A stretch of DNA of 64,000 nucleotides from Manihot esculenta. Lineage: Eukaryota; Streptophyta; Magnoliopsida; Malpighiales; Euphorbiaceae. The notes under the pieces were generated by a model. It saw nothing but the letters and a program-made list of their open reading frames with translations, did not search any database and was not told where the DNA came from. The position numbers and the translations under genes were made by a program. Shown here piece by piece: positions 44,683 through 56,000 of this stretch (its first letter is position 1; each line of letters starts with the position of its first letter). The DNA is taken from positions 19,438,000 through 19,501,999 of the forward strand of contig NC_035164.2 in NCBI RefSeq assembly GCF_001659605.2, written 5' to 3'.

Positions 44683-45978
44683 TTGCAGTTTGGAATTGCC
44701 AAGGTGCCTGCTTCACCTACTTTTCGGAGAGCTTTTAAAGCCTATAAAAGGCTTTTCAAACCTCAGATTTTATGTCTAGTGGAGCAGCAGATTTTTTGAA
44801 GTTTCGCTACTGATGTTTGTGAAAAATTGGGTTATGACCAGTGGATTCAAATAGAGGCATTTGGCTATAGCAGGGGTATCTGGATTCTTTGGTCTGAAAA
44901 AAATTTTCGTCTTTATTTAGTATCAACTAATCCACAGTATAACTGGTAATGTCCTTTCTAATGATGGTGATTCTTGGATTGTAAGTTTTATTTATGCAAG
45001 CCCAGATGTGCATTTACGTAGAAAGTTGTGGCATTCTGTTATGGGCACTAGTGGTGGCGATGATCGAAAGTGATTGATTATGGGTGATTTCAACTCAGTT
45101 ATGAATTTTGATGAACAATGTGGTTATGCTTCTTTCAATACTGTGGGTTCCTGAGACTTTCGTCAATGGGTTTTTTCCAATTCTCTTATTAACTTAGGTT
45201 TTGATGGAATTCTATATATATGGAGTAGAGGAGGGGTTAATTGAGCTTATAAAGCAGCAAGACTTGACCGTTGCCTTTGTTTAGAAGGTTGGAGGCTAGC
45301 TTTTCCTCTTGCAAAGGTCTGTCACCCGCCTAAGTTAAACTCATATCACATCCCACTTATTCTCTATTGCCGAGGTGCTGGTAGGATCACTGCATCGCCA
45401 TTTAGGTTTCAAGTTGCGTGTTTAGCTCATCAGAAGTTTTCATCAATTATAAAGGATGGTTGGAAGTCAGATTTTTCTTTGCTTGACAACCTAAAGCAGA
45501 CTCAGCATACGCTTTCTCATTGGAACCGTATGGAGTTTGGAAATATTTTTCAGAATAAAAGAAGACTTATAAGGAAAATTGAGGGTGTCCAAAAGTGCTT
45601 GGCTATAAGAAGATCCAGGAATCTTATAAAACTTGAATACAAATTGAAATGTCAGCTTGAGGAAGTGTTAAAACAAGAAGAGTTGCATTGGTCTCAATGC
45701 TCTAAGGAAGAATGGATTGTTTCGGAGGCGAGAAAAACCAGCTTCTATCATCTTGCTGCTATGATTAGAAGTAAAAAAGAAAGAGTTGTTAAACTAAAAA
45801 ATTCATATGCAGATTGGGTAGACGATGAAGGAAGCTTGAAGAATATGGCTAGAGAGTATTTCCAGGCTCTTTACACTAGTGATTCAGTAGCAGATTGTAG
45901 TGCTATTCCATGCTCCCATGGTTTGGTATTATCTTCAAAACAAAGGTTAAGATTGGATCGACAATACATGAAGGATGA
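44683..45978 (+). pseudogene. LINE ORF2, endonuclease and linker, broken and truncated
   Basis: Begins near 44683 with IIAVWNCQGA, the start of the exonuclease-endonuclease-phosphatase fold, and continues through LCLVEQQ, VCEKLGYDQWIQIEAFGYS and DFNSVMNF-like text. AARLDRCLCLEGW at about 45256 marks the endonuclease end. From 45479 an open frame covers the linker before RT: HWNRMEFGNIFQNKRRLIRK, WIVSEARKTSFYHLAAMIR, MAREYFQALYTSD. The text LDRQYMKDEV stands where the RT domain should begin. Several stops lie in the endonuclease part. Confidence 0.8.
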
Positions 45979-46256
45979 AGTTGAAGATGGCAGTGACATT
46001 TTTGCTGCTGCAAGTATCAGAAAATTATGTCCTTTTTTTGTTTATTATCTTTACTTTACTTGTAATCTTAGCATGGCATGGTGAAGCATGGCCTAAGTGT
46101 TGTTTAGGTGAAAGTATACTAGCTAAGTATGGAAAAGTTACTGCTGCTACAGTATTTTAACATGTGACTAGCAGCTTTTTGCTTTTGTTTAAATATCTGT
46201 AATGTTACAGCAATGAATCAGATTTTTCTCTTCACTTCTTTGTCCTAAAGCCAACA
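45979..46256 (+). repeat. 5' LTR of a Ty1/copia element (about 278 bp)
   Basis: Ends in GCCAACA directly before the primer site, and probably begins AGTTGAAGATGG (TG start mutated or offset by a few bases), breaking the LINE frame. A TGTTACAG and T-rich segment near 46200-46245 suits the U5 part. The partner LTR is outside the window, so the left limit is uncertain by about 5 bases. Confidence 0.6.
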
Positions 46257-46271
46257 AATGGTATCAGAGCT
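46257..46271 (+). other. Initiator-Met primer binding site of the copia element
   Basis: AATGGTATCAGAGCT follows the LTR; TGGTATCAGAGC is the usual plant initiator-Met site. Confidence 0.85.
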
Positions 46272-46350
46272 CTCTTGTTCTTAGAGGGACAGTGGAATTG
46301 AGAGAAAACAAGTGAGAAAACCCCACCAAAAAACCTGTTTCAAACAGAAA

Positions 46351-47683
46351 ATGGCTTCAAGCAATGCTGGAGCACTTTCACCACCAGTCTTCAATGGTGA
46401 CAACTATCAACTTTGGGCTGTGAGAATGAAAGCCTTGTTGAAAGGCTTAGATTTATGGGAAGCAGTAGAAACAGGAGCTAATCCTCCTCCATTGAGGACC
46501 AATCCCACAGTCACACAAATGAAGCACCATGCTGAAGAAGTGGCAAAGAAATTCAAAGCACTCTCTTATATACACTCAGCTGTGTCTGAGTCAATATTCA
46601 CACGCATTATGGCATGTGAAACAGGAAAAGAAGCTTGGGACAGACTTAAAGAGGAGTTTCAAGGCAGTGAAAGAACAAGACAAATGCAGGTCTTGAACCT
46701 AAGAAGAGAGTTTGAAACTTTGAAGATGAAAGAAACAGAGAATGTGAAGGAATTCTCTGACAAAGTTTTGAGGGTTGTGAACCAGATCAGGGTCCTTGGT
46801 GAAGATCTTCCAGACAAGAGAGTTGTAGAGAAGGTTCTTATAAGTCTTCCTGAGAGGTTTGAAGCCAAAATTTCATCTCTTGAAGACTCAAAGGATCTTA
46901 CACAAATTTCACTAGCAGAGCTTATTAATGCACTACAAGCAACAGAACAAAGAAGGAATTTGAGGCATGAAGACAATACTGAGGCAGCTCTTGTCATGAA
47001 AAGCAAAGAGAAAGTTCATTTCAACTCAAAAGGAAAAAAATTTAATGATAGAAGGAATAAAAAAGAAGGTGACAGCAGCAAGAATGCAGAAAGGAAAGGG
47101 AAGTTTCCTCCATGTCCAAATTGCAAACAAACTAATCATTTGGAGAAATTTTGCTGGTACAAACCTGGTGTTCAATGCAGGTCTTGTAAAAAATTTGGAC
47201 ACATTGAAAAAGTTTACAAGTCAAAGCCAAGCCAAGAAGAATATCAAGCTCAAACTGTAGAAAGTCAAGAGCAAGATGAGGCAAAGCTCTTTGTTGCAAC
47301 TTGTTGTGCAGCTGAAACCATCAGTGATTCCTGGCTCATTGACAGTAGCTTCACTCATCATATGACATCTGAGATTGCAACGTTCAAGAAGCTTGACAAG
47401 TCCTACAATTCTAGAGTAAAGATAGGAAGTGGAGAATTTCTCGAAGTCAAGGGCAAAGGTGAAATTTCAGTTGAAACTCCAACAGGTACAAAACTAATTT
47501 CTGAAGTCTTGTATGTACCTGATATAGACCAGAACTTACTGAGTGTTGGTCAGATGCTTGAGAAACAATATTCCTTATTGTTCAAAAATAAGACATGCAC
47601 AATCATGGATCATGCTGGAAATGAATTGATGCGAGTTAAAATGAAAGAGAAAAGCTTTTTCTTAAGGTGGAACAAGTTAAATG
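46351..47683 (+). CDS. copia Gag and protease N-part, cut off by a Tekay insertion
   Basis: Start placed at 46351 (MASSNAGALSPPVFNGDNY), as usual for copia Gag; an in-frame ATG lies 13 codons upstream. Residues about 10-200 form the UBN2-type Gag (WAVRMKALLKGLDLW, then MQVLNLRREFETLKMKE). Two Cys-rich knuckles follow: PPCPNCKQTNHLEKFCW at about 47107 and CRSCKKFGHIEKVYK at about 47177, the second lacking its last Cys. The protease site reads DSWLIDSSFTHHMTS at about 47326, where DSG is expected, so protease activity is doubtful. The pre-integrase text VPDIDQNLLSVGQML ends at the insertion. The frame is open up to 47683; the continuation lies beyond the window. Confidence 0.85.
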
Positions 47684-49985
47684 TGTAACGACCCGAAAAT
47701 CGGACCGCTACCGGCGCTAGGATCCGGGTCGACTTAAGGCCGCCGGGACCCGTAGCAAGCCTAACATGCATCCTGTAAACCTGCATAATCCCATACATGA
47801 TCAACAACATACATAAAAATTAAAACTTTTCTTTCCATATGCATCAACCAAACTCAACCTGTGCATATGCATACTTAACATAATCATAACATTGATCCCT
47901 CAATGGGATCTCATTAGTGCCCCCAATGGGTGACACAACATATGCTGAGCTGGTTTACATAAATGACATAAAATAACCAAGATCATGTATTAAAAGGGAT
48001 TACAACATCTATGGTCAAGCACACCTCTAATCATCCATAAACATCATTACATAACTATACTGTACTTAAGACATTACATTACAATTTGATCATGTCCATT
48101 GCTAGCTATTACATAAACATAACTTCTTTACTCTATCCGGACTCCCGCACTATACCGTACCTGCAAGCCTGGGGGTAAAGGGAGAGGGGTGAGCTAAAAG
48201 CCCAGTGAGTAGGACTATAAAACATATTAACACTATGCTCCAATGAAATGCATCATAACACAGACAATTCACATAAGGGTTGGGTGAACTTGTCACCAAT
48301 TAGTCCAAGTTAACATAGTGCCAGGCCGTAGCATGGGGTCCTGGTCTTCCTATCATAACATACATTACTTACCATTTCCCCAGGGCCTCCTCTGGGCTCC
48401 TGGTCTTCGAGTCTCATAACCGTGCCAGGCCGTAGAATGGGGTCCTGGTCTTTCCTTACATAGTGCCAGGCCGTAGCATGGGGTCCTGGTCTTCCTGTCA
48501 TGGACTAATTGGGTTATCCAATATTCACCCACATCAACAACAATCGATGCAATGCGGCATATTCGTGGAAACTAATGCAATCATCCTATTGCATAATCGT
48601 GATGCATGAAACATGATAAAACATTTAATTTAAAAGATTAAGTTTAGTTCCACTCACCTCTGGCTGACTCTGACAACACCGAAGCAGCTGAACTCACTGC
48701 TGGGGTCCTCGGTTCCTCGGGTCCGAACCTACACAGGTGGACTCAAATGAGGGACCAAACATACCTGAACATATCTCTAAACTACTCCCCAAAAACCCCC
48801 TAAAACATCATGAAACAACCATACAAAAACATGCAAGGAAGGCCTGGACAGGACACTTTCGGCGGCAGGTTCGGCGGCCGAAAGTCCCTCCAGAGCCGAA
48901 AGTCAGGCAGGTTCGGCGGCACCTTCGGCGGCCGAAACTCCCAGACAGAGACGAAACTCATGCATGTTCGGCGGCACCTTCGGCGGCCGAAACTGCCAGA
49001 CAGAGACGAAAGTCTCCTTTCGGGGACAGCTTCGGCAGCCGAAAGGCTGCCTCCCCAGCCATGTTCGGCGGCCGAAAGTCCTTCGGCTGCCGAACCTGGT
49101 TTCTGCAAAAGGGCAGAAACTTGGCTCCCTATGCACATTTCGCCTCCAAACCTTTCCAACATGCATCAAACCTATTCTACAACACACAAACACAAGCATA
49201 CATGTTCCTAGGGGCCTCAAACCAACATAAACCCCATCTACAACACATCAAGAAGCTCACATTGTTCATGAACATACATTTAAACCCATAAACTCCAAAA
49301 GCATAACCATAGCCTAAACATGCATTCTAACCCATAGATCTACTGAAAACTTACTTAAAACATGCAATGAGCTCAAGATCGGCTCTTACCTCTTGAAGAT
49401 CGAGAGACAGACGACCTAAACTCGAAGTTGGGAGAAATTGGGTTCTTGAACCTCCAAGCTCCAAAACTTTGCTCAAAAGCTCAAATCTTCAAAACAAAGT
49501 GAAAACAAGTGAAAACCTTGAAAGATTTAGAGGAAAGGCGTCGAAAAAGGGGTGAGGGGCGGCGGAGACTCACCTTGGCCGAAAATGGGGAAAAAGCTCG
49601 CCCGTTTTCGGCTAAGGGACCCTTTTATAGTGGCTGGCCAGACCACGTTCGGGGGCCGAATGTGCCTCCGCATGCATGCCATGTTCGGCGGCCGAACTTG
49701 AGGTTCGGCGGCCGAACCTGGACTTCCCTCACTTATGCTTTTGGGGGCCTAAAGCACACCCGCAACGCATGCATGTTCGGCGGTCGAACTTGAGGTTCGG
49801 CGGCCGAACCTGAGTTTTCCTCTAATGCTATTTTCATGCAAAAACTCATTTTCTTTCATGCTTAAAACATAAAACACATTAAAACATTTCATAAAAACAT
49901 GGTTTTACCCTACTAGAGGCTTCCGACATCCGAGATTCCACCGGACGGTAGGAATTCTGATACCGGAGTCTAGCCGGGTATTACA
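47684..49985 (-). repeat. 3' LTR of Tekay copy B
   Basis: 2302 bp; on the minus strand it runs from TGTAATACCCGGCTAG to GTCGTTACA. Contains a TATAAAA box (49623-49629, minus), a GC-rich TTCGGC/GCCGAA block at 48855-49100 and further copies at 49650-49815. Three degenerate units of GTGCCAGGCCGTAGCATGGG lie at 48318-48490. It differs from the visible part of the 5' LTR at a few bases, plus a 12-bp segment in the GC-rich block. Confidence 0.9.
49623..49629 (-). promoter_or_regulatory. TATA box of the Tekay copy B LTR
   Basis: Minus-strand CTATAAAAGGG, at the place matching the TATA box in copy A. Confidence 0.55.
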
Positions 49986-50001
49986 TTCTCCCCCCCTTAA
50001 G
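49986..50001 (-). other. Polypurine tract of Tekay copy B
   Basis: Minus strand CTTAAGGGGGGGAGAA directly before the 3' LTR. Confidence 0.85.
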
Positions 50002-50083
50002 AACATTCGTCCCCGAATGTTCCTCAACTAGCTCATGCAAAGCATACAACATATTATACACATAAAACACATAGAGACTAACC

Positions 50084-51230
50084 TTAAAAGAGATGAGGAT
50101 ATTGCCGGAGCATAGACTCCCGTGTCTCCCAAGTGCACTCTTCCAGATTGTGGTGGTTCCAAAGGACCTTCACCATCGGGATTTCCTTGTTCCTTAGCTT
50201 TCTGATCTAGGTGTCTAGGATCCGTACCGGCTGCTCAACATAGGTGAGATTCTCTTGGATCTCCATATCAGGCTCACTAAGAACCTTGCCCGGATCTGAC
50301 ACAAATTTCCTCAACATAGAAACATGGAAAACCGGATGGATTCTCTCCATTGAAGCAGGTAAATCCAGCTTGTACGATACATTCCCAATCTTTTGCAATA
50401 CTTCAAAGGGTCCGATGTACCGCGGAGCCAGCTTACCTTTCTTCCCGAACCGAACCACTCCTTTCATTGGAGACACTTTAAGCAATACCAGATCCCCCTC
50501 CTGAAACTCTACTAGCCTTCTGCGGATGTCTGCATAACTCTTCTGTCTGCTTGCAGCAGTCTTGATTCTTTCTCTGATTAAGGGTACTACCCTGCTGGTG
50601 ATCTCTACTAGCTCAGGCCCTGCCAAGGCCTTTTCTCCAACTTCCTCCCAGCAAACAGGTGACCTGCACTTCCTCCCATATAAAGCTTCATATGGAGCCA
50701 TCCCGATGCTAGCATGATGGCTGTTATTGTAGGCAAACTCCACCAAAGGTAGATGCTGCCTCCAAGAACCGCCAAAGTCCAGCACACACATTCTCAGCAT
50801 ATCTTCTATGGTCTGGATGGTCCTCTCTGACTGTCCGTCTGTCTGTGGATGGAAGGCAGTGCTGAAATCCAATCTAGTACCCATGGCATTCTGCAGACTC
50901 CGCCAAAACCTGGAGGTGAACTGGGGTCCTCTATCTGACACTATAGAAACAGGAACCCCATGCAGTCTGACTATCTCCTCAACATACACCTGCGCCAACT
51001 TGTCCACAGAGTAGCCACTCCTGACAGGGATGAAGTGAGCAGATTTGGTGAGTCTGTCCACAATCACCCATATGGAGTCCAATCTGTTGGACGTCGCCGG
51101 TAACCCCACTACGAAGTCCATAGCTATGTTCTCCCATTTCCACTCTGGAATAGGTAGCGGGTTAAGCATTCCAGCCGGCTTCTGATGTTCCAACTTCACC
51201 CTCTGACAAACTTCGCAGGCTGACACAAAC
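50084..51230 (-). pseudogene. Tekay copy B integrase core and chromodomain (3' part of pol)
   Basis: On the minus strand from the CRM junction: [18 protein letters not shown] ends the HHCC zinc finger, then MDFVVGLPATSNRLDSIW, DRGPQFTSRFW and HPQTDGQSERT carry the D,D-35-E core. [19 protein letters not shown] is the C-terminal GPF/Y module. A TAG at 50207-50209 replaces a Gln codon, just before the chromodomain VLWNHHNLEECTWETRE; the original stop is at 50084-50086. The other part of this pol lies right of 58535. The chromodomain is thought to guide integration to marked chromatin. Confidence 0.9.
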
Positions 51231-51468
51231 TGATGTGAACCAGCATGGGAAGCAAGGCAAGGATCCCTTGGAGCTACAACAAGGACCATTGACAAGGAAT
51301 AAAGCAAGGAAGTACGACGTTACTCTTGGATTGCATATTCAAGAATTTATTACAAGAGAGATGACTGAAATTGCTAGGGATAAGTGCGAGAAGGAACTTG
51401 AAGGTCATTCGAAGCTGATTACGTTGCTGGGTGTATGCATGGATGAAGCAGAAGCAAATTGAAGATTT

Positions 51469-51506
51469 GTAGCGCTCGCTACCATTATCAAAGTCGCGCT
51501 CGCGAC
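51469..51506 (+). promoter_or_regulatory. Pair of dyad motifs in the CRM-like LTR
   Basis: GTAGCGCTCGCTAC (51469-51482) and GTCGCGCTCGCGAC (51493-51506) are two 14-bp inverted repeats, with six-base arms around CT, 24 bases apart from start to start. They are identical in the 3' LTR (57893-57906, 57917-57930), right after the pol stop codon. They might be protein-binding sites or small hairpins in the RNA 3' end. Confidence 0.5.
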
Positions 51507-51786
51507 ATTCAGTTAGCCGAAGATACTTTTGTGTTTTGTGGAAGTTAATTTTGGAGCACATCATGGAGGAAGATAGTGGAGAATCAGCCCGAACCATAAG
51601 CAGGTTGTGGTTTCGTCCCTGAGGTTGTGGTTTCTGCTGGAACTATTGAGGCATACGAGAATGTGGCTGGTTTTTAAAGACTTGGCAGTTATTTTTGTTA
51701 TTTTAGCTTGTTTCCCTGTTGGGATAGGAATTCTGACTTAGTATTTGTTTTCCTTTTCCAACTAGGTTTAGGTTTTTGCCTTACAC

Positions 51787-51794
51787 TATAAATA
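51787..51794 (+). promoter_or_regulatory. TATA box of the CRM-like LTR
   Basis: TATAAATA in CACTATAAATAAGGCC; the other LTR has it at 58211-58218. It probably starts the genomic RNA about 30 bases downstream. Confidence 0.6.
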
Positions 51795-52107
51795 AGGCCT
51801 TAAATTCTTATATCAGACACTTTTTCTTGTTTTTGACAAATTTAATTCAGATTTGCTTTATGCAAATTTCGGCCTTCTTTGAGAGAGTGAGAGTTTGCTT
51901 CTTTCATTGATTGCATCACGAATCAGACCAACTTATCAATTTCGATTGTGGCGTTCTTCTGATCCGTTCTACAAAATCCTTCCGTTATTAGTGTTCTAGC
52001 TTCGCTAAGCTTAGGGTGCTATAGAGGGTGGTTTATCCACGTTCTTGGAATCTATATCAGAGGTGCGACGGGGTTTGAGGACTAAGTGCCATAGGGTTCC
52101 GCGTCAT

Positions 52108-52121
52108 TTGGTATCAAAGCC
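52108..52121 (+). other. Primer binding site of the CRM-like element
   Basis: TTGGTATCAAAGCC one base after the LTR: the initiator-Met site with one change (AAAGC for AGAGC). Confidence 0.85.
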
Positions 52122-53041
52122 AACAACAGGTAAATCTTTATCTATCTGTCTTTCTAGGGCTGTGTTATATTTTCGTTTTTTTTTTTTTGGTATCTTAGTT
52201 TCGAATTTCGTTAGGGTTCATTGTCTTCAATTCGTTTCTGTTCAATTCGATTCCAATTGTTAGGTCCTGGATTGTCCATCCAAAATCATTGTGTTGCTTG
52301 CTATTTTGTTATTTGGCAATTCGGTTTCTTTTAGCAGCCATTAATTCCCTTCGAACTGAATCTGTTAGCGAATTCTTTTGATACACACTCAAGAATTTCG
52401 TGTGGTGTTGTTTGAGACCCAAGCAAGGGGATAAAAAAAAAAAAAAAAAAAAAAATTGCTCCAACAAAAAAATTTTTCTTTTAGTCTTGCTATTTAAGTA
52501 TTAAGGATCAGTTCTAGGTGGGTTACAATTAAGTGAAAATTTTGCTTCAGACTTTTTTCCACCATTGAGGGACTGCTGTTCTTTTATTTCAAATTGCATA
52601 GTATAGTAGCATTCTTGGGGTGTCTTCAAACCAGCGTTTGGGGTAGAAGATTTAGGTCCATAAATCAGCTTACCAAGAGCGAGTTGGTTTTGATACATTC
52701 TGACCAGAATTGTCTATTTTATTGCCCTCTTGTTTCTATTTTGTTTTTGAGCTAGCGTTGAAATTCCATTACATTGCTGAGTATCATTTGTTTGTTTCGA
52801 TACTTAGTTTTCAATCGTGTAGTGCAAACGTTCTTGTGCTGCCTCCGGATACTTGTCAAGTTGTCTTCTAGGTGTCTAGGGATTAGGATCCTACCTTTTT
52901 GAACGTACTTGGCAGATTGGTGAGTGAACCTTGGTTCTGAAGTGCAATCGAAGAATCGGCAATAGTGAGGTAAGAGCGAAACACTTGTGAGTTCTTTCTT
53001 TCAGTTACTAATTGTTTCTTGTGAGTTTCTCTGTTGTGGTC
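52122..53041 (+). other. Untranslated leader of the CRM-like element
   Basis: About 920 bp between primer site and gag. Contains an A run at 52434-52454 and a T run at 52177-52189. No ORF is supported; it probably carries packaging signals. Confidence 0.5.
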
Positions 53042-56000
53042 ATGACTAGTGGGAATGGTAAAGATGTTGCTTCAATTTCTAGCAATTTTGAGACATATAT
53101 GCAGCAAAGTAATGAGAAGATGGAAGAGATGGCAAGAATGATGGCCACCCTACAAGAGAACATGAATCTAATGATGAGGGAGAGGGTACAACAGCCCGCA
53201 CCTCCAGTGAGATTACCACAACGAATCTTACCAAGGGGAGGCGAAGAGGAGGTCATTAGGAGAGCAGCAAGAGGAGGTCGAGGTGATCAGGAAGAGGTGG
53301 CTGAAAACTACCAAATTGTGACTGACAATGACCTTAGTTCCATCAAGATGAAGGTACCCGAATTTAAAGGGAATAACAATGCGGAAGAATACATTGAATG
53401 GGAGCGAAAGGTGGAACAAATTTTTGAGTGTCATAATTACTCAGAAGAAAAGAAGTCCCATATCGCAGCCGTGGAATTTAGGGGATATGCTACATTCTGG
53501 TGGGATCAACTCAAGTCTAGTAGAAGAGGAAAAGGATTGCGACCCGTGCCGGAGTGGGAGGCCTTGAAAGACTTAATGAGAATAAGGTTTGTTCCTTCTC
53601 ATTACTATAGGGATTTGTATAATAGGTTGGCAAGACTGGTCCAAGGTGGTAAGAGTGTTGAAGAATACCACAAGGAGATGGAGATGACCATGGCCAGGGC
53701 TGACATTGAGGAGGATGAACACAGGCTAATGTCCAGATTTCTGGGAGGTCTAAATTCCAACATTGCAAGTGAGCTGGAAATGTATGATTACAATTCCATG
53801 GAAGAGTTAGTTGAGAAGGCCATGAAGATTGAAAGGAAAATCAAGAACAAGAGCTCCACCAAATATGGGAAGTTCCAGAATGTGGGAGGAAGTAGTTCAA
53901 CCTTTAAGGGGTCTTCAAATGATTTGCCCTCAAAAGGTGGAGATTTCAAGAATTCCTTCCAAAGGAGCAATCCTCCACCTACAAGTGGAAAAGGGATGAA
54001 TGGAGGTTCAAATAAGCAGCAGTCAGGTATTCCTAATACTACTCCTAGTAGAAATATTAAGTGTTTCAAATGTTTAGGAAATGGGCATATTGCATCTCAA
54101 TGTCCAAATAGGAGAGTTATGATTGCTACTGATGATGGGGGTTTAGTTTCTGATTCTGACCATAGTGATGGTGATAATAATGATATGAATGATATGCTTG
54201 ATGATGTTGATGAGTGTGAAGAAGAAGTTGAGAATGCGTTGGTTGCTGAACGTGGTGATATGTTAGTTGCTAGGCGTGCTTTGAATATGCAAGTGAAAGA
54301 AGAAGGTCTAGAGCAACGAGATAACATATTTTATACTAGATGTTTAGTTGAGGGTAAAGTTTGTATGCTCATCATTGACAGTGGTAGTTGCACCAATGCT
54401 GCAAGTGAGACAATGGTGGAGAAGCTGAAATTGACTTGTTTAAAACATCCACATCCATATAGACTACAATGGTTTAATGATAGTGGAGAGGTGAAGGTTA
54501 CTAAACAAGTGAAGATACCATTCTCTATAGGCTGGTATAAAGATGGAGTGTTGTGTGATGTAGTTCCTATGCAAGCTGGCCATATGTTGTTAGGAAGACC
54601 ATGGCAATTTGATAGGAAGGCGCAGCATGATGGGTATTCAAATAGGTACACATTTACCTATGAAGGAAAGCTGGTTACTCTTGTACCCTTATCACCGTTG
54701 GAGGTGTATGAAGATCATCGGAAGATGCATGAAAAAGCAAAGCAAGATTCGACCAAAAGGGGTGCTACTTTAAAAATTAAGGGAAGTGCGAGAGAACATG
54801 ATAAGGAGAGTGAATGTGAGAAGAAATTGGGAAAGGAGGCCAGAAAAGAAAATAATCAAATAAATGGCCCATTGGTGAGAGAAAACCAAGGAAAGGTGAA
54901 ACAAACTTTTTATGCGAAACCAAGAGAGCTTAAATTTGCAATATCTAACGAGCAGCCGTTATTGCTCATTAGATATAAAGAAACTTTGTTTACTAATGTT
55001 GATGTTTCACTTGACCATTTGCCTTCTAGTTTTGTGTCTATGTTGCAGGATTTTCAAGATGTGTTTCCAGAGGAGCTGCCTAGTGGTTTACCGCCATTAA
55101 GGGGAGTTGAACACCAAATCGACTTCATACCTGGTTCGACGATTCCAAATAGACCAGCATATCGAAGTAACCCAATGGAGACCAAGGAGATGCAACGACA
55201 AGTGGAGGAGCTGTTGGAGAAAGGCTTGATTAGAGAGAGCTTAAGCCCTTGTGCCGTTCCTGTTTTGCTGGTACCAAAGAAAGATGGCACGTGGAGGATG
55301 TGTGTCGATTGTAGGGCTGTAAATAAGATCACGGTGAAGTATCGACATCCCATTCCACGACTTGACGACATGTTGGACGAGTTACATGGTGCAAGGTATT
55401 TTACTAAAATTGATCTTATGAGTGGATATCATCAAATTCGTATGAAACCTGGGGATGAGTGGAAAACAGCTTTTAAAACAAAATATGGCCTATATGAGTG
55501 GTTAGTAATGCCTTTTGGGTTGTCTAATGCACCGAGTACATTTATGAGATTAATGAACCATGTTTTGAGAGCTTATTTGGGCAGATTTGTTGTTGTTTAT
55601 TTTGATGACATTCTGATCTATAGTAAGACATTAGATGAGCATTTAGAGCATGTTAGGATAGTGTTGGAAGCTTTGAGAACAGAAAACTTATATGCCAAGC
55701 TTAAGAAATGCACATTTTGCATGGATAGGCTTGTTTTTCTTGGCTTTGTTGTGAGTGCACAGGGATTAGAAGTTGATGAAGAGAAAGTGAAAGCTATAAA
55801 GGAATGGCCTGTTCCTAAGAACGTGACTGAAGTGAGGAGCTTCCATGGGCTAGCAAGTTTCTATAGAAGATTCGTGAAGGATTTTTCTACCATTGCAGCA
55901 CCACTCACTAGCATTATCAAAAAGGAGGTTGGATTTCAGTGGGGAGAAGAGCAGCAAAAGGCGTTTGAGAATTTGAAAGGGAAGTTGACATCTGCACCTG

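Larger units (their letters stand above)
42946..45978 (+). mobile_element. Plant L1-type LINE, truncated by a copia LTR
   Basis: ORF1-like sequence (42946-44560) is followed by ORF2-like sequence (from about 44683). The LINE stops within the segment between the endonuclease and the RT catalytic core, where the copia LTR begins near 45979. The rest should lie beyond the right end of the window, past the inserted copia and Tekay elements. Confidence 0.75.
51231..52106 (+). repeat. 5' LTR of the CRM-like element
   Basis: TGATGTGAACC to CCGCGTCA. The first 232 bases (to 51462) are the LTR copy of the pol C-terminal codons and stop. Two dyads follow at 51469-51482 and 51493-51506. TATA box at 51787-51794. 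Confidence 0.95.

Noticed and set aside
48310..48501. 63-codon minus-strand ORF, repeated at 63261-63452
   Set aside because: Falls in the tandem GTGCCAGGCCGTAGC units of the Tekay copy B LTRs; it is present in both LTRs only because they are repeats.
51235..51462. 75-codon ORF at the start of the CRM-like 5' LTR
   Set aside because: It is the LTR duplicate of the pol C-terminal codons, not a separate gene.
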